The notes under the pieces: model-generated
What the model was told of the DNA's origin: nothing
What the model saw: the letters and a program-made list of their open reading frames with translations, nothing else
Databases searched by the model: none
NCBI GenBank assembly: GCA_034437755.1
Contig: DAOTTV010000005.1
Location: 1 to 64,000 of the forward strand
DNA length: 64,000 nucleotides
Source of the DNA: JAUZRW01 sp034437755
GTDB lineage: Bacteria; Chloroflexota; Anaerolineae; Aggregatilineales; Phototrophicaceae
Direction of reading: 5' to 3'
Part shown: piece by piece, positions 1 through 8,078 of the stretch
Numbering within the stretch: position 1 is the first letter of the stretch
Layout of the letters: the number at the start of each line of letters is the position of its first letter
Translations under genes and position numbers: made by a program

Positions 1-60
1 GCCAACAGTCTCACTTTAAATCGCTTCTCCGCCGCGATGCTTGAGCTTGCGGCGGCAAAA
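1..60. repeat. fragment of a dispersed non-coding repeat
   Basis: The stretch begins GCCAACAGTC and contains TGAGCTTGCGGCGG (42-55). Both segments recur in the same order at 27778-27815. The segment at 31-53 also recurs in reverse complement at 56415-56437 with one mismatch. It lies just upstream of the first gene and codes for nothing I recognise. Its left end is outside the window. Confidence 0.5.
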
Positions 61-104
61 GCGGCGCGACATCTGATGAAGTCAAAGAAAGCGACGGAGC
101 AGTT

Positions 105-662
105 ATGGAAATTGATTGGACAATCGTCTCAGAAGTAGGCGCACAGGTCGCTAGCCGATATGCGCGGCGACTGGTGATTTTGATGATCGCCATCGTCAGT
201 CCGGTGATTATTCTCGGTCTTTTCTTGCTCTTGGGCATCGGGGCGATTGACTCCCTGCGGATTGGCATCCAGCTAGGAGTCGTCGCATCGACCATGACGC
301 TGTTCATCGCCTTCGGGCTAGGTACATACACCGGCGCGATTGTCGGGCTGTGGGCGGGGATGAAGCGCGAATGGCGCGACATCAACCTGCCGACCCTGCG
401 GACACGGCAGGTGGCATGGTGGGCGAATATCGCCTTGCTCTTGCCGCTGGTGCTGTGGGCGATGTGGTTTCGCACGCCACTCTCGTTTTTGCAGGCGGTG
501 GTGGGCAGTGCGCCGATTGTCATCATCAGCAGTATGTTCGCGCGTGGCAGTGTGGCGCAAGCCGCTGATTGGCTAGAGGAGCAGTTCTTCCGCATTGGTG
601 AACTCGATCCCGACGAGTTTGAACGGCAGGCGCAAGCCAAGCGCAAAAACGCCAGCGCATAG
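105..662 (+). CDS. membrane protein of unknown function
   Basis: The 185-residue product has four hydrophobic stretches, at about residues 24-46, 56-86, 105-122 and 127-145, so it is probably an integral membrane protein with short cytosolic ends. The C-terminus is charged and ends in a basic tail. No catalytic motif is visible and I do not recognise the family. GGAG five bases before the ATG supports the start. It converges on the MBL-fold gene with only nine bases between the stop codons, and I see no terminator hairpin there. Confidence 0.75.
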   Translation: MEIDWTIVSEVGAQVASRYARRLVILMIAIVSPVIILGLFLLLGIGAIDSLRIGIQLGVVASTMTLFIAFGLGTYTGAIVGLWAGMKREWRDINLPTLRTRQVAWWANIALLLPLVLWAMWFRTPLSFLQAVVGSAPIVIISSMFARGSVAQAADWLEEQFFRIGELDPDEFERQAQAKRKNASA

Positions 663-671
663 CGTCCCGTC

Positions 672-1715
672 TCAGTCCAGCACAGCCCCATCTAGCACTT
701 GATACTGCACGACGGGGTTATACGCGCTCTCGATTTCTGCCAGATTGGCAATTTCTAGATACCCGCGATCGTACAAATACTCGACAAACGCGCCCGCTTC
801 TTGCAGGGCGAGCAAGACATCGAAGCCGTGTTTATCGGGGTAGCGTCGCTTGCTGATCTCCACGATCGAGAGTGGTTCGCCTGCGGATCGAATCAAGTCG
901 AGCATCATGTAGAGCTTCTCGTCAATCCGCGCCTGAAGCGCGTCAATGCGCCCGTGTAGGTCGTCCATCACATCTTCATGCCCGCCCATGACAAGCCGAA
1001 TATCCTGCAATTGTCGGATTTTACGCAGAGCATCGCGATAATGCCCCAAGCCGGTGTAATTGGTGATGCTCTCGGCGGCGACGTGCGGCGACGTGCGCGA
1101 GAGAATATGATCGGCACTGAGCAGAATATCGCCAATGCGAATCGCCACTTGTCCTGAGCAATGCCCCGGCACATGATGAAATTCTAGCCCGTCGATCACC
1201 ACGTCATCATCGAACATGAAATGCACATCCACCGATTGAAAGTGTTGCTTGCTGATGCCGTACATATCAATCAGCTGTGCCATGCGTTCATCGCGCACGC
1301 CAGCCCGCTCTAAGAAAATCGTCAGGTCGTTGGTGGCGATCGTGCGCCGTTCTTCGTAATTGGTCAACACACGCCGATCAAGCGGATGCACGCCGACCGT
1401 CGCGGTGCCGATCGCGCTCAGCAGATCGGGCAAGCCGCCGAAGTGATCAATATGCCCGTGCGAGATGATGACGCGCGCAATATCGTTCATACGAAAATCT
1501 TCGCCGTAGTCGCTGTGGATGGTGGCTAAACCGCGCTGGAGTTCTTCGCTACAATTGCCAAAGCCCGACCCGACATCAACCAGTGTCGGCACGCCTGCGC
1601 CCAATAGGACGTAGCTATAGCCGACAAAGCCCGGAAAGACGTACATCGGGATGCGATAAATTGTGACTCCGGTATTGCTCATGAAGCGTTCGACTGTCGG
1701 GGTCGTTGTGACCAT
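672..1715 (-). CDS. MBL-fold metallo-hydrolase
   Basis: This is a 347-residue metallo-beta-lactamase-fold hydrolase. The metal motif HGHIDH sits near residue 85, with further ligands likely in GHCSG (near 185), LSADH (near 200) and GGHED (near 245). The C-terminal 90 residues look like a small helical, winged-helix-like extension, as in LACTB2-type or glyoxalase-II-like MBL proteins. The substrate cannot be told; thioesters, lactones or phosphodiesters are all possible. It is the last gene of the minus-strand sensory cluster, 22 bases after the receiver-roadblock gene, so it is probably cotranscribed with it. The Met at residue 12 is an alternative start. Confidence 0.85.
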   Translation of the reverse strand: MVTTTPTVERFMSNTGVTIYRIPMYVFPGFVGYSYVLLGAGVPTLVDVGSGFGNCSEELQRGLATIHSDYGEDFRMNDIARVIISHGHIDHFGGLPDLLSAIGTATVGVHPLDRRVLTNYEERRTIATNDLTIFLERAGVRDERMAQLIDMYGISKQHFQSVDVHFMFDDDVVIDGLEFHHVPGHCSGQVAIRIGDILLSADHILSRTSPHVAAESITNYTGLGHYRDALRKIRQLQDIRLVMGGHEDVMDDLHGRIDALQARIDEKLYMMLDLIRSAGEPLSIVEISKRRYPDKHGFDVLLALQEAGAFVEYLYDRGYLEIANLAEIESAYNPVVQYQVLDGAVLD

Positions 1716-1737
1716 AATCGTGTGTGTTCTCCCGTGT

Positions 1738-2640
1738 TTAGGATGATTTCAATTTTGGCAGGGATTTGGGCTTGGGTACAGTCTTGAGGATGTCGTTGAT
1801 GATCGCCGCTGTGCGCTTGCTGTAAAGCCAGACCATCCCCGGCTTGACCTGATGCCCGCAGATCACCGCTAATGAGACGACCAACGACTCGCCAAATTCG
1901 ATGATGTATACGCCGTTGGCATCGCCTTCAAAATAAGTCGAGTGGAATTTGGTCTCGTCGAGCAAGTTCGCCAATGATTTTTGTCCGGTGTGGTCGATGC
2001 TCAGCGCTTGCGTCAGCACTTGCAGATCATAATCGTCGAGCGTGCCCGCCGCGCCGACCATGTTGCCATCCGTATCGACCAGACCGACGAAGGACGCGCG
2101 CACATGCCCTAACAGGCGATCGAGTTCGACTTCGATCCGTTTGAACTGGTTGCGCCCCAGCACCAGCGCCGCCGGACGGGTGCGCGGGTCGAGCCGTTTC
2201 GAGCGATCGCGAGTGGGGGCGGGTTTTTTGGGTGGGGCGGGCCTTTCTTGTGCGGTGCTTTCGAGCCGGCGTTGCTCCAATTGCCGATCGACCTGCATCA
2301 GCAAGAGCGTCATATTCAGCGGTTTATACAGGTAATCCACCGCGCCCAAGCGGAAGACCGCTACCGCACTCTTGGCGGATAGATCATCGTCGATGACGAT
2401 CACCTTGACCCCCGGGCGCAAGCCGCCGACCACCGCCAGCAAGTCCATCCCGCTCAAATCGGGCAGTTCAGCTTCGGTGACAATCAGGGCGAAGTCCGTC
2501 AGCAGAATCTCGCTGAGGGCTTCTTCAAAGGTGTTGGCTTCAACCGTCGCATAGCCCCCCGCCTCCTCCAATGTATCGACCAGTTGGTCGCGCAGTATTT
2601 CGTCTTTAGCGACAACCAAAATGCGCTCTTTTTGTCTCAT
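1738..2640 (-). CDS. receiver-like domain fused to a roadblock-like domain
   Basis: Residues 5-125 follow the response-regulator receiver fold, with a conserved Lys in YLYKP. The phospho-acceptor position, four residues before the Pro of AELP, is Glu56 rather than Asp, and the usual N-terminal Asp pair is reduced to AKDE. The domain therefore probably cannot be phosphorylated normally, and Glu may mimic the phosphorylated state. A Pro/Arg-rich linker (about 130-160) leads to a C-terminal roadblock/LC7-like domain (about 165-290) of the kind that binds small GTPases or makes dimers. The gene lies between cheW and the MBL gene in the same direction. Confidence 0.8.
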   Translation of the reverse strand: MRQKERILVVAKDEILRDQLVDTLEEAGGYATVEANTFEEALSEILLTDFALIVTEAELPDLSGMDLLAVVGGLRPGVKVIVIDDDLSAKSAVAVFRLGAVDYLYKPLNMTLLLMQVDRQLEQRRLESTAQERPAPPKKPAPTRDRSKRLDPRTRPAALVLGRNQFKRIEVELDRLLGHVRASFVGLVDTDGNMVGAAGTLDDYDLQVLTQALSIDHTGQKSLANLLDETKFHSTYFEGDANGVYIIEFGESLVVSLAVICGHQVKPGMVWLYSKRTAAIINDILKTVPKPKSLPKLKSS

Positions 2641-2671
2641 TGTAGCTATGCCCCCACAATGGGTCTAATGA

Positions 2672-3115
2672 TCAGTTGGTGGTGATGAGTGCTTGCAGAA
2701 GGGTGGCAACATCTAGCACTTGATACAGGTGTTCGCCCGTGCTGATGACGTGACTAATCCACCGCCCCCCGCTCTGTGTTGCTTGGACTGCATCAGCCTG
2801 CACATATTGTACCTGAAAAACGTCATCTACGACCAGTCCAGCGCGCCAATCATCCGCCTGCACGACAATGAAGAGCGTGTTAACGTCGATCGCCGCCCGC
2901 GCAAAGCCGAAAACGCGGCGCAAGTCGTAGATGGGCAAAGGTGCGCCGCGCCGATTCGCCATCCCCAACAGGGCGGGATGGCTATCGGGCAGGGTGGTGA
3001 CGGTCACCATCGCGCTGACTTCGACGACGTGCGGCAGGCGCAGGGCGTAGCGTTGCTGTGCCATCTGGCAGATGAGCAGGGGAGTATGGGTCTCGGCTTC
3101 AGGAGTCATCATCAT
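2672..3115 (-). CDS. cheW: CheW-like chemosensory adaptor
   Basis: This 147-residue protein is a single CheW domain, the SH3-like adaptor that couples receptors to a CheA kinase. The family pattern is visible: an opening beta strand around residues 13-25, the central GMANRRG and PIYDLRR segment at about 50-68, and a later strand ending in VDDV (near 97). No CheA, receptor or CheR gene lies in the window, so its partners must be elsewhere. Its start overlaps the end of the upstream RsbT-like gene by 17 bases, which points to translational coupling. Three consecutive ATGs leave the exact start uncertain. Confidence 0.88.
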   Translation of the reverse strand: MMMTPEAETHTPLLICQMAQQRYALRLPHVVEVSAMVTVTTLPDSHPALLGMANRRGAPLPIYDLRRVFGFARAAIDVNTLFIVVQADDWRAGLVVDDVFQVQYVQADAVQATQSGGRWISHVISTGEHLYQVLDVATLLQALITTN

Positions 3116-3521
3116 TGAGCCACATCACCATGATAATGACCGGCGCGTCGTCGTCGCCTGCCCCTAGCATAATCTCATCGACAAGATCGCCCATCTTCGA
3201 GCGCAAGCCGACCATGATATTGTTGACCGACTGCCCCTCAAGCCATGGCGTGACGGATGAAATCTGTAAGCCGACGCGCGCGCCCTGATCTTCGTCGATC
3301 ACACCGTTGAGGCTGAGGACGTGCGTCTCGCCGGTTTTCAGCACCAACTCGGCGAGTGTCGCGGCGGCACTGCCCAGCTGGGCGCGGTGGGCTGGCAAAA
3401 ACCCCAGGAGAGAGGCGGCGCGGCGCGTCGTATCGCGCACAATCATGATGTCCATGCTATCTTCCACCGCTACCGTGAATACCGGCGGGCGCATTTTATA
3501 GGGACTGGTCGTGTCGGTCAT
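3099..3521 (-). CDS. RsbT/anti-sigma-factor-like ATPase fold, degenerate
   Basis: The 140-residue product matches the RsbT-like GHKL kinase outline: DIMIVRDTTRRAASLLGF near residues 24-41 corresponds to the first helix of RsbT, AELVLK near 57-62 to the N box, and the last 35 residues (SKMGDLVDEI through VIIMVMWL) to its C-terminal helix and strand. The Asn of the N box is Lys, and the DxGxG ATP-binding box is not recognisable, so kinase activity looks lost. It may act as a binding partner in a stressosome-like or chemosensory switch. The family call is by pattern only. It sits between the CheY-like and cheW genes and overlaps cheW. Confidence 0.6.
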   Translation of the reverse strand: MTDTTSPYKMRPPVFTVAVEDSMDIMIVRDTTRRAASLLGFLPAHRAQLGSAAATLAELVLKTGETHVLSLNGVIDEDQGARVGLQISSVTPWLEGQSVNNIMVGLRSKMGDLVDEIMLGAGDDDAPVIIMVMWLNDDDS

Positions 3522-3555
3522 GGCGTGCTATCTCCGGTCGCTCTCGGTGGGTCGG

Positions 3556-3942
3556 TTAGTCGCTATCATTTTCCAGCAAGCCGAACTCTTGCAAAGTCTC
3601 GATCAATTGCTCAGAGGCGAAGATGTCCTTCGGGATGTAATCATCAGCCCCCGCGCGCAAGCCGGACATCGTCGCCTTGGGGCTGGCTTTTTCCGTCAGC
3701 ATAATCACCGGTATATTCTGCGTGCTTGGGTTGCGCTTGAGGCGACGACAGACCTGAAAGCCATCCATCGACGGCAACTTCACGTCCAGCACGATCAGCG
3801 CCGGTGGGTTCTCCAATGCCGCGCGCAACCCCTCCGGCCCATCATAGGCGACGCGCACCTCTAGCCCGACGCTCTCTAGCGTCTCTTTAATTTGTGCCGC
3901 TTGTGTCTGGCTATCTTCCACCAGTAGAACCTCTGGTGCCAT
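3556..3942 (-). CDS. single-domain response regulator (CheY/PilH type)
   Basis: This is a 128-residue stand-alone receiver. All expected residues are present: acidic pair in VEDS, acceptor Asp in LDVKLP (near residue 53), Thr in MLTEK and Lys in IPKD. Without an output domain it acts through protein contacts, as CheY or PilH do. It lies between cheB and the RsbT-like gene on the same strand. The matching kinase is not in the window. Confidence 0.9.
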   Translation of the reverse strand: MAPEVLLVEDSQTQAAQIKETLESVGLEVRVAYDGPEGLRAALENPPALIVLDVKLPSMDGFQVCRRLKRNPSTQNIPVIMLTEKASPKATMSGLRAGADDYIPKDIFASEQLIETLQEFGLLENDSD

Positions 3943-4012
3943 CGTGTCCCCTGTCCTAGCTTGGTCAACGGTGTGTGATCGTACAAAACTGTAATGTGCT
4001 TTATGATCTATT

Positions 4013-5053
4013 TTATAGCAATTTCTGGATTTTCAACGGGATATTTAGCAAGGGTTCGATATGCGTGACCGCCTCGCGCTCGATCGCCGCGCGCGGCATC
4101 CCGAACACGATCGAGCTGGCTTCGTCCTGCGCGATCGTCACCGCGCCGGCTTGCTTCATCGCGCTCAAGCCGGCAGTGCCATCGTCGCCCATCCCCGTCA
4201 ACACCACGCCGATCGCGTCCGCGCCGCAGGTCTCCGCGATTGATTCCATCATAATATCGGCGCAAGGATGATAGCGCGATCGGCCGTCATCGGGTGTCAG
4301 GCGGGCGATCAACTGCCCATGCTGGCGCTCGACGCGCAGATGCGACGACCCGAGCGCGAGAACGACACTGCCAGCGATCAAAGGCAGACCGTCCCGCGCG
4401 AGGCGCACACGCAAAGCCGTTGCCCCGTCTAACCAGCGTGCGAGTCCGTCCATGAACTCGTCCGGCATGTGCTGGGCGATCACGATCGGCACCGGAAAAT
4501 TCGCCGGCAACTCACGCAAGAGACGGGTGAGCGCGCTGGGGCCGCCCGTGCTGGACGCAATCGCGATGATTTCCGGCGCGACTTTGACCGCCAGCGCGGG
4601 CTGGGTATCCGCCAGCGATAGCGTCGAATACATGCGCCGCGAGACAACCTTGACGGCGGACATCGCACGCAGAGTCGTGAGTAGCTCGCGGTGCTTGGCG
4701 GCGAAGCTCGGGCTATTGCGGTGCGGCGGCTTGGCGATCACCGCCAGTGCGCCCGCTTCTAAGGCTTGCAAGGATAACTGCACATCCTGCTGAAGCAAGC
4801 CACTGACGACCACCACCGGCGTGGGATAGCGCGTCATGATTTGTCGTGTCGCCTCTAAGCCATCGATGCCGGGCATCTTAATATCCATCGAGATCACATC
4901 CGGCTGAAGGGCTTGTACCTGTGCCAGCGCGTCGGTGCCGTCGTAGGCTTTGCCGACCACGCGCATATCCTCAGCTTCGTCTATCAGAGTCGTCAGATAG
5001 CGCCGTATCGTCGGACTATCATCGACCACCACCACGCGAATCTCATGGCTCAT
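4013..5053 (-). CDS. cheB: chemotaxis protein-glutamate methylesterase CheB
   Basis: CheB removes methyl groups from, and deamidates, chemoreceptor glutamates. The N-terminal receiver (about 1-125) has Asp11/Asp12 and acceptor Asp57. The C-terminal esterase has the catalytic triad: Ser168 in SSTGG, His195 in AQHMP and Asp291 in GMGDDG. At 346 residues it is close to the E. coli enzyme. I chose the ATG at 5053 because GAGG lies nine bases before it; 5068 is an alternative that would add five residues. It heads the minus-strand sensory cluster, but no cheR or receptor gene is near. Confidence 0.93.
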   Translation of the reverse strand: MSHEIRVVVVDDSPTIRRYLTTLIDEAEDMRVVGKAYDGTDALAQVQALQPDVISMDIKMPGIDGLEATRQIMTRYPTPVVVVSGLLQQDVQLSLQALEAGALAVIAKPPHRNSPSFAAKHRELLTTLRAMSAVKVVSRRMYSTLSLADTQPALAVKVAPEIIAIASSTGGPSALTRLLRELPANFPVPIVIAQHMPDEFMDGLARWLDGATALRVRLARDGLPLIAGSVVLALGSSHLRVERQHGQLIARLTPDDGRSRYHPCADIMMESIAETCGADAIGVVLTGMGDDGTAGLSAMKQAGAVTIAQDEASSIVFGMPRAAIEREAVTHIEPLLNIPLKIQKLL

Positions 5054-5148
5054 CGGGCACATCCTCATCTCTCTCAGGGTCTATTATGCGCGATGTAACA
5101 AAAAGAAAACAGTTTAAACTTGGTTGGAAAACGGCGACGCGCCCGCGC

Positions 5149-6966
5149 TCACTTCGCGCCCCGCGTCAACACAGCGAGGACGAAGCGCGGCAGGCGCATC
5201 ATGCGGGCGATGCGCCACGGCTCGCGATAGAGCCGATAGAGCCACTCTAGCCCACGCTCTTGCATCCACTGCGGGGCGCGGGGGACTTTGCCCGCGATGA
5301 AATCCAGCGAGCCGCCCACGCCCATCGCCATCTTGACCGTCAAGCGCGGGGCATTGCGCGCAATCCATTTGTCCTGTTTGGGCGCACCATAGGCCACCAG
5401 CAGAACATCGGCGCGGCTCGCGTTGATGCGCTCGACAATCGCCTGCTCTTCTTCATGACGTGGTGAGCCTTCGTAGGTGCCGACGATGTTCAAGCCGAAG
5501 AATTGTTCTTCGAGGACGAACTTGGCGTATTCGGCAATGCCGGGCCCCGCCCCCAGAAAGAACAGTTTCCAGCCCCGTTCAGCCGCCTCCTGGGCGATGC
5601 GAACCACGCCATCACTGCCGGTGACGCGCTCTTGCAAGGGCGTGTTCAGGCGGTGTGCCGCCCACAGCAAACCGGCTCCGTCCGGCACATTCAGATCACT
5701 GCGCCGCAAAATCTGGCGGAAGAGCGCGTCGCGCTGGGCGATCATCAAGAATTCCGGATTCACAGTGCAGACGTGATGCAGGCGTGTGCCCTGCTGTACC
5801 CATTGATCGATCAAATCCATCCACTGGTTATAACTGATGTTATCGACCGGTAAGCCCAGCACCTGTATCGTCTGCGTCCAATCGCGGGTGCGCGACGGCG
5901 GCGATGCCGGCGGGGGTGGCGTCCCGTCGATAATCGCCCGTGCGACGGCAGTCACCTGTTGTGCGCTGACCATCTTCATGCAGGTGCGCGCCGCACAGCC
6001 TTCACGCAAGCCGATCTCATGCCCGATGAAGTTGCACGGCGAGCAAATCGGCGCACTGCGGACGGTGACGACCGTCCCGCCCGGCGACCACGCGCCCCAC
6101 GCCGCTGGATTGCTAGGCCCGAAGATCGACACGACCGGCGTTCGCACCGCCGCCGCCATGTGCAAAACGCCGCTATCGGTGCCGATGAACAGGTCTGCCG
6201 AGCGCAACACATCGGCGAGTTGCGTCAGCGTCGTTTTGCCGGTCAGGTTGATGCTGGCTTGGGTCATCGCGTCGGCGACGACATCGGCATCGTCATCGAC
6301 CGTGCCGACCAGCACAATTTGCGCGTTGTGCGCTGTGACCAGCTCATCCGCGACCTGTGCGAATTTCGCCGGTGACCAGCGCCGCGCCTGACTGTAATCG
6401 CCACCGCCGGCGTGGATAATCACGCGGATGCCGCGATGCATCGCAAGCGGTAGAATACCATCGTCGAAGGCGACCTGTGCGCGGCGTGGATCGCGCTCAG
6501 CCCCCAGCACGCTCACCAGATTCAACCAGTATTGCGCCTGATGCTGTGCGCCGAAGCCCTCATCGGGGACGCTATCCGTCAAGAAACGCACGTTTTGGTT
6601 GGGCTTCTGCAAGCCGATGACGCGCTCAGCGGCGGCAAAGTGGGCGATCAACCAGAATTTGAAGCGTCCGAGGCGCAGGGTAAACTGATGAAAAAAGACG
6701 ACCGTATCGAAGTCATACTGGCGCAGGTCGCGCAGTTGGCGCAAGGTCGCCGGATTGAGCAAGCCTAGCGTCTGATTGAAGCCGCGTCGTTCGAGCGCGA
6801 TTGTCTCATCAATCAGGTCAGCATCGACTACGGCGAGCGTGTGACGCGCCGCGAGCAAAGTCAAATGGGCATCCGGACGGGCTGACCGCAAGGCGGCGAG
6901 CGCCGGCGTGGTCAAGATCATGTCGCCAATATCCGCGAGTTGTACCAGTAGAATCCGTTCAGCCAT
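5149..6966 (-). CDS. fusion of GT9 (heptosyltransferase-like) and GT26 (WecG/TagA-like) glycosyltransferases
   Basis: Two enzymes are joined in one 605-residue chain. Residues 1-345 are a GT9 glycosyltransferase of the ADP-heptose:LPS heptosyltransferase superfamily (LVQLADIGDMILTTPAL at the start, GTDSGVLHMAAA at 262-273, IFGPSNPAAWG near 281). A Pro-rich linker (about 348-362) leads to a WecG/TagA/CpsF-type GT26 domain (365-600) with NPEF (403-406), VPDG (427-430) and GAPKQDKW. GT26 enzymes add the second sugar to undecaprenyl-linked carriers. The product is likely an envelope polysaccharide made on the membrane. AGGA six bases before the ATG supports the start. It stands alone, about 95 bases upstream of cheB. 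Confidence 0.88.
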   Translation of the reverse strand: MAERILLVQLADIGDMILTTPALAALRSARPDAHLTLLAARHTLAVVDADLIDETIALERRGFNQTLGLLNPATLRQLRDLRQYDFDTVVFFHQFTLRLGRFKFWLIAHFAAAERVIGLQKPNQNVRFLTDSVPDEGFGAQHQAQYWLNLVSVLGAERDPRRAQVAFDDGILPLAMHRGIRVIIHAGGGDYSQARRWSPAKFAQVADELVTAHNAQIVLVGTVDDDADVVADAMTQASINLTGKTTLTQLADVLRSADLFIGTDSGVLHMAAAVRTPVVSIFGPSNPAAWGAWSPGGTVVTVRSAPICSPCNFIGHEIGLREGCAARTCMKMVSAQQVTAVARAIIDGTPPPPASPPSRTRDWTQTIQVLGLPVDNISYNQWMDLIDQWVQQGTRLHHVCTVNPEFLMIAQRDALFRQILRRSDLNVPDGAGLLWAAHRLNTPLQERVTGSDGVVRIAQEAAERGWKLFFLGAGPGIAEYAKFVLEEQFFGLNIVGTYEGSPRHEEEQAIVERINASRADVLLVAYGAPKQDKWIARNAPRLTVKMAMGVGGSLDFIAGKVPRAPQWMQERGLEWLYRLYREPWRIARMMRLPRFVLAVLTRGAK

Positions 6967-7204
6967 GGGCTATCCTGTATCGGTCGCTTATGCGGTCAAG
7001 CGATATGATAGACCATCAACTGTGAACCGTGTAGGGCGTGGGGCGTTGTTACGATAATCCGGCAAGCGTAAGATCGACAGCGGTCGCCCGTTCTGGCACA
7101 GGCGGATTTGCTGTCGCACTCTCCCTCACATCTGCGGACGTGCCCTTTGGTTTTTGCGCTTATGTCGAACGTGTTCGGGCGTGCTTGCGCGTGCGAGCGA
7201 GACC

Positions 7205-7232
7205 TTGCGTCTTCGCCGAAGCACAGTACAAT
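7205..7232 (+). promoter_or_regulatory. candidate sigma-70-type promoter for the uracil-DNA glycosylase gene
   Basis: TTGCGT (7205-7210) and TACAAT (7227-7232) are 16 bases apart and lie about 30 bases upstream of the chosen ATG, which has AAAGGA ten bases before it. The rest of the 296-base divergent gap (6967-7262) shows nothing else I can name. Confidence 0.45.
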
Positions 7233-7262
7233 CAGGCTAAACAGCCAAAGGATACGCCGCTT

Positions 7263-7937
7263 ATGTCGATGAGCAACGTCGCACAACTTTCGCTCATCCA
7301 TACTGAAATCTTCCATTGTAAGCTCTGCGCCCTGCACACCGGACGCACGCACACCGTGCCGGGTGCTGGTGACCCACACGCCGATATGATGTTCATCGGC
7401 GAAGCACCGGGTAAAAATGAGGATGAACAGGGCTTGCCCTTCGTCGGGCGCAGTGGTCAATATCTCGATGAATTGCTGAAAGGCATCGGATTGGTGCGCG
7501 ATGACGTGTTCATCGCCAACGTGGTCAAATGTCGCCCGCCGGATAACCGCGACCCGCACAGCGATGAGATCGACACTTGTAACGCTTATCTGCGGCGACA
7601 GATCGCCGTGATTGACCCGCTGCTGATCGCTACGCTCGGTCGCTATAGCATGGCGATGTTCTTCCCCAACGAGAAGATCAGCCACATCCACGGGCAGGCG
7701 CGTTATGGCACGCGCCGCGCCTACGTGCCGCTGTTTCATCCGGCGTATATCCTGCGTAATCCGAACAAAAAGCCGGAGATGGAAGCCGACTTCCAGCAGT
7801 TGTTGGCGATCACCGCTGAGGTGCGCCAGAAGCGCGACAGTGGCGAGATGAGCGCCGACCCCGCAACAGATGACCCGATTGAGTCACAGATAACTACCGA
7901 TAGCAACGACCCGCGCCAGATGGGTTTGTTCGATTAA
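7263..7937 (+). CDS. uracil-DNA glycosylase, family 4 ([4Fe-4S])
   Basis: This DNA repair enzyme removes uracil from DNA. The family 4 signature is clear: Cys19 and Cys22 (CKLC), Cys90 and Cys106 as iron-sulfur ligands, the active-site loop GEAPG at 46-50, and HPAYIL near the end. The reading frame stays open upstream to 7038, but those 75 residues resemble nothing and precede the likely promoter. The ATG at 7263, with AAAGGA upstream, gives 224 residues, a normal length. The C-terminal 30 residues are a polar tail. The large P-loop ATPase gene follows after a promoter. Confidence 0.93.
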   Translation: MSMSNVAQLSLIHTEIFHCKLCALHTGRTHTVPGAGDPHADMMFIGEAPGKNEDEQGLPFVGRSGQYLDELLKGIGLVRDDVFIANVVKCRPPDNRDPHSDEIDTCNAYLRRQIAVIDPLLIATLGRYSMAMFFPNEKISHIHGQARYGTRRAYVPLFHPAYILRNPNKKPEMEADFQQLLAITAEVRQKRDSGEMSADPATDDPIESQITTDSNDPRQMGLFD

Positions 7938-8015
7938 TCGCGCCCACTTGTGGAAATTCGTCGCCGATGGCTCTGCACAGGACACCCAAACGTGCTATCA
8001 TTACTATCTCACATA

Positions 8016-8024
8016 TGATATACT
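8016..8024 (+). promoter_or_regulatory. extended -10 promoter element before the large ATPase gene
   Basis: TGATATACT (8016-8024) fits an extended -10 element. No good -35 hexamer is visible. The leader to the ATG at 8079 is about 50 bases, with TGAGGT about ten bases before the start codon. Confidence 0.4.
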
Positions 8025-8078
8025 CTTAGAACATTCTATCGAATTCCCTCTGCAAACCAAGGTTTTGAGGTAAAGCTC

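Noticed and set aside
11..691. A 226-residue minus-strand frame over the first gene
   Set aside because: It is antisense to the membrane-protein gene with its own good start, and its product has no recognisable fold.
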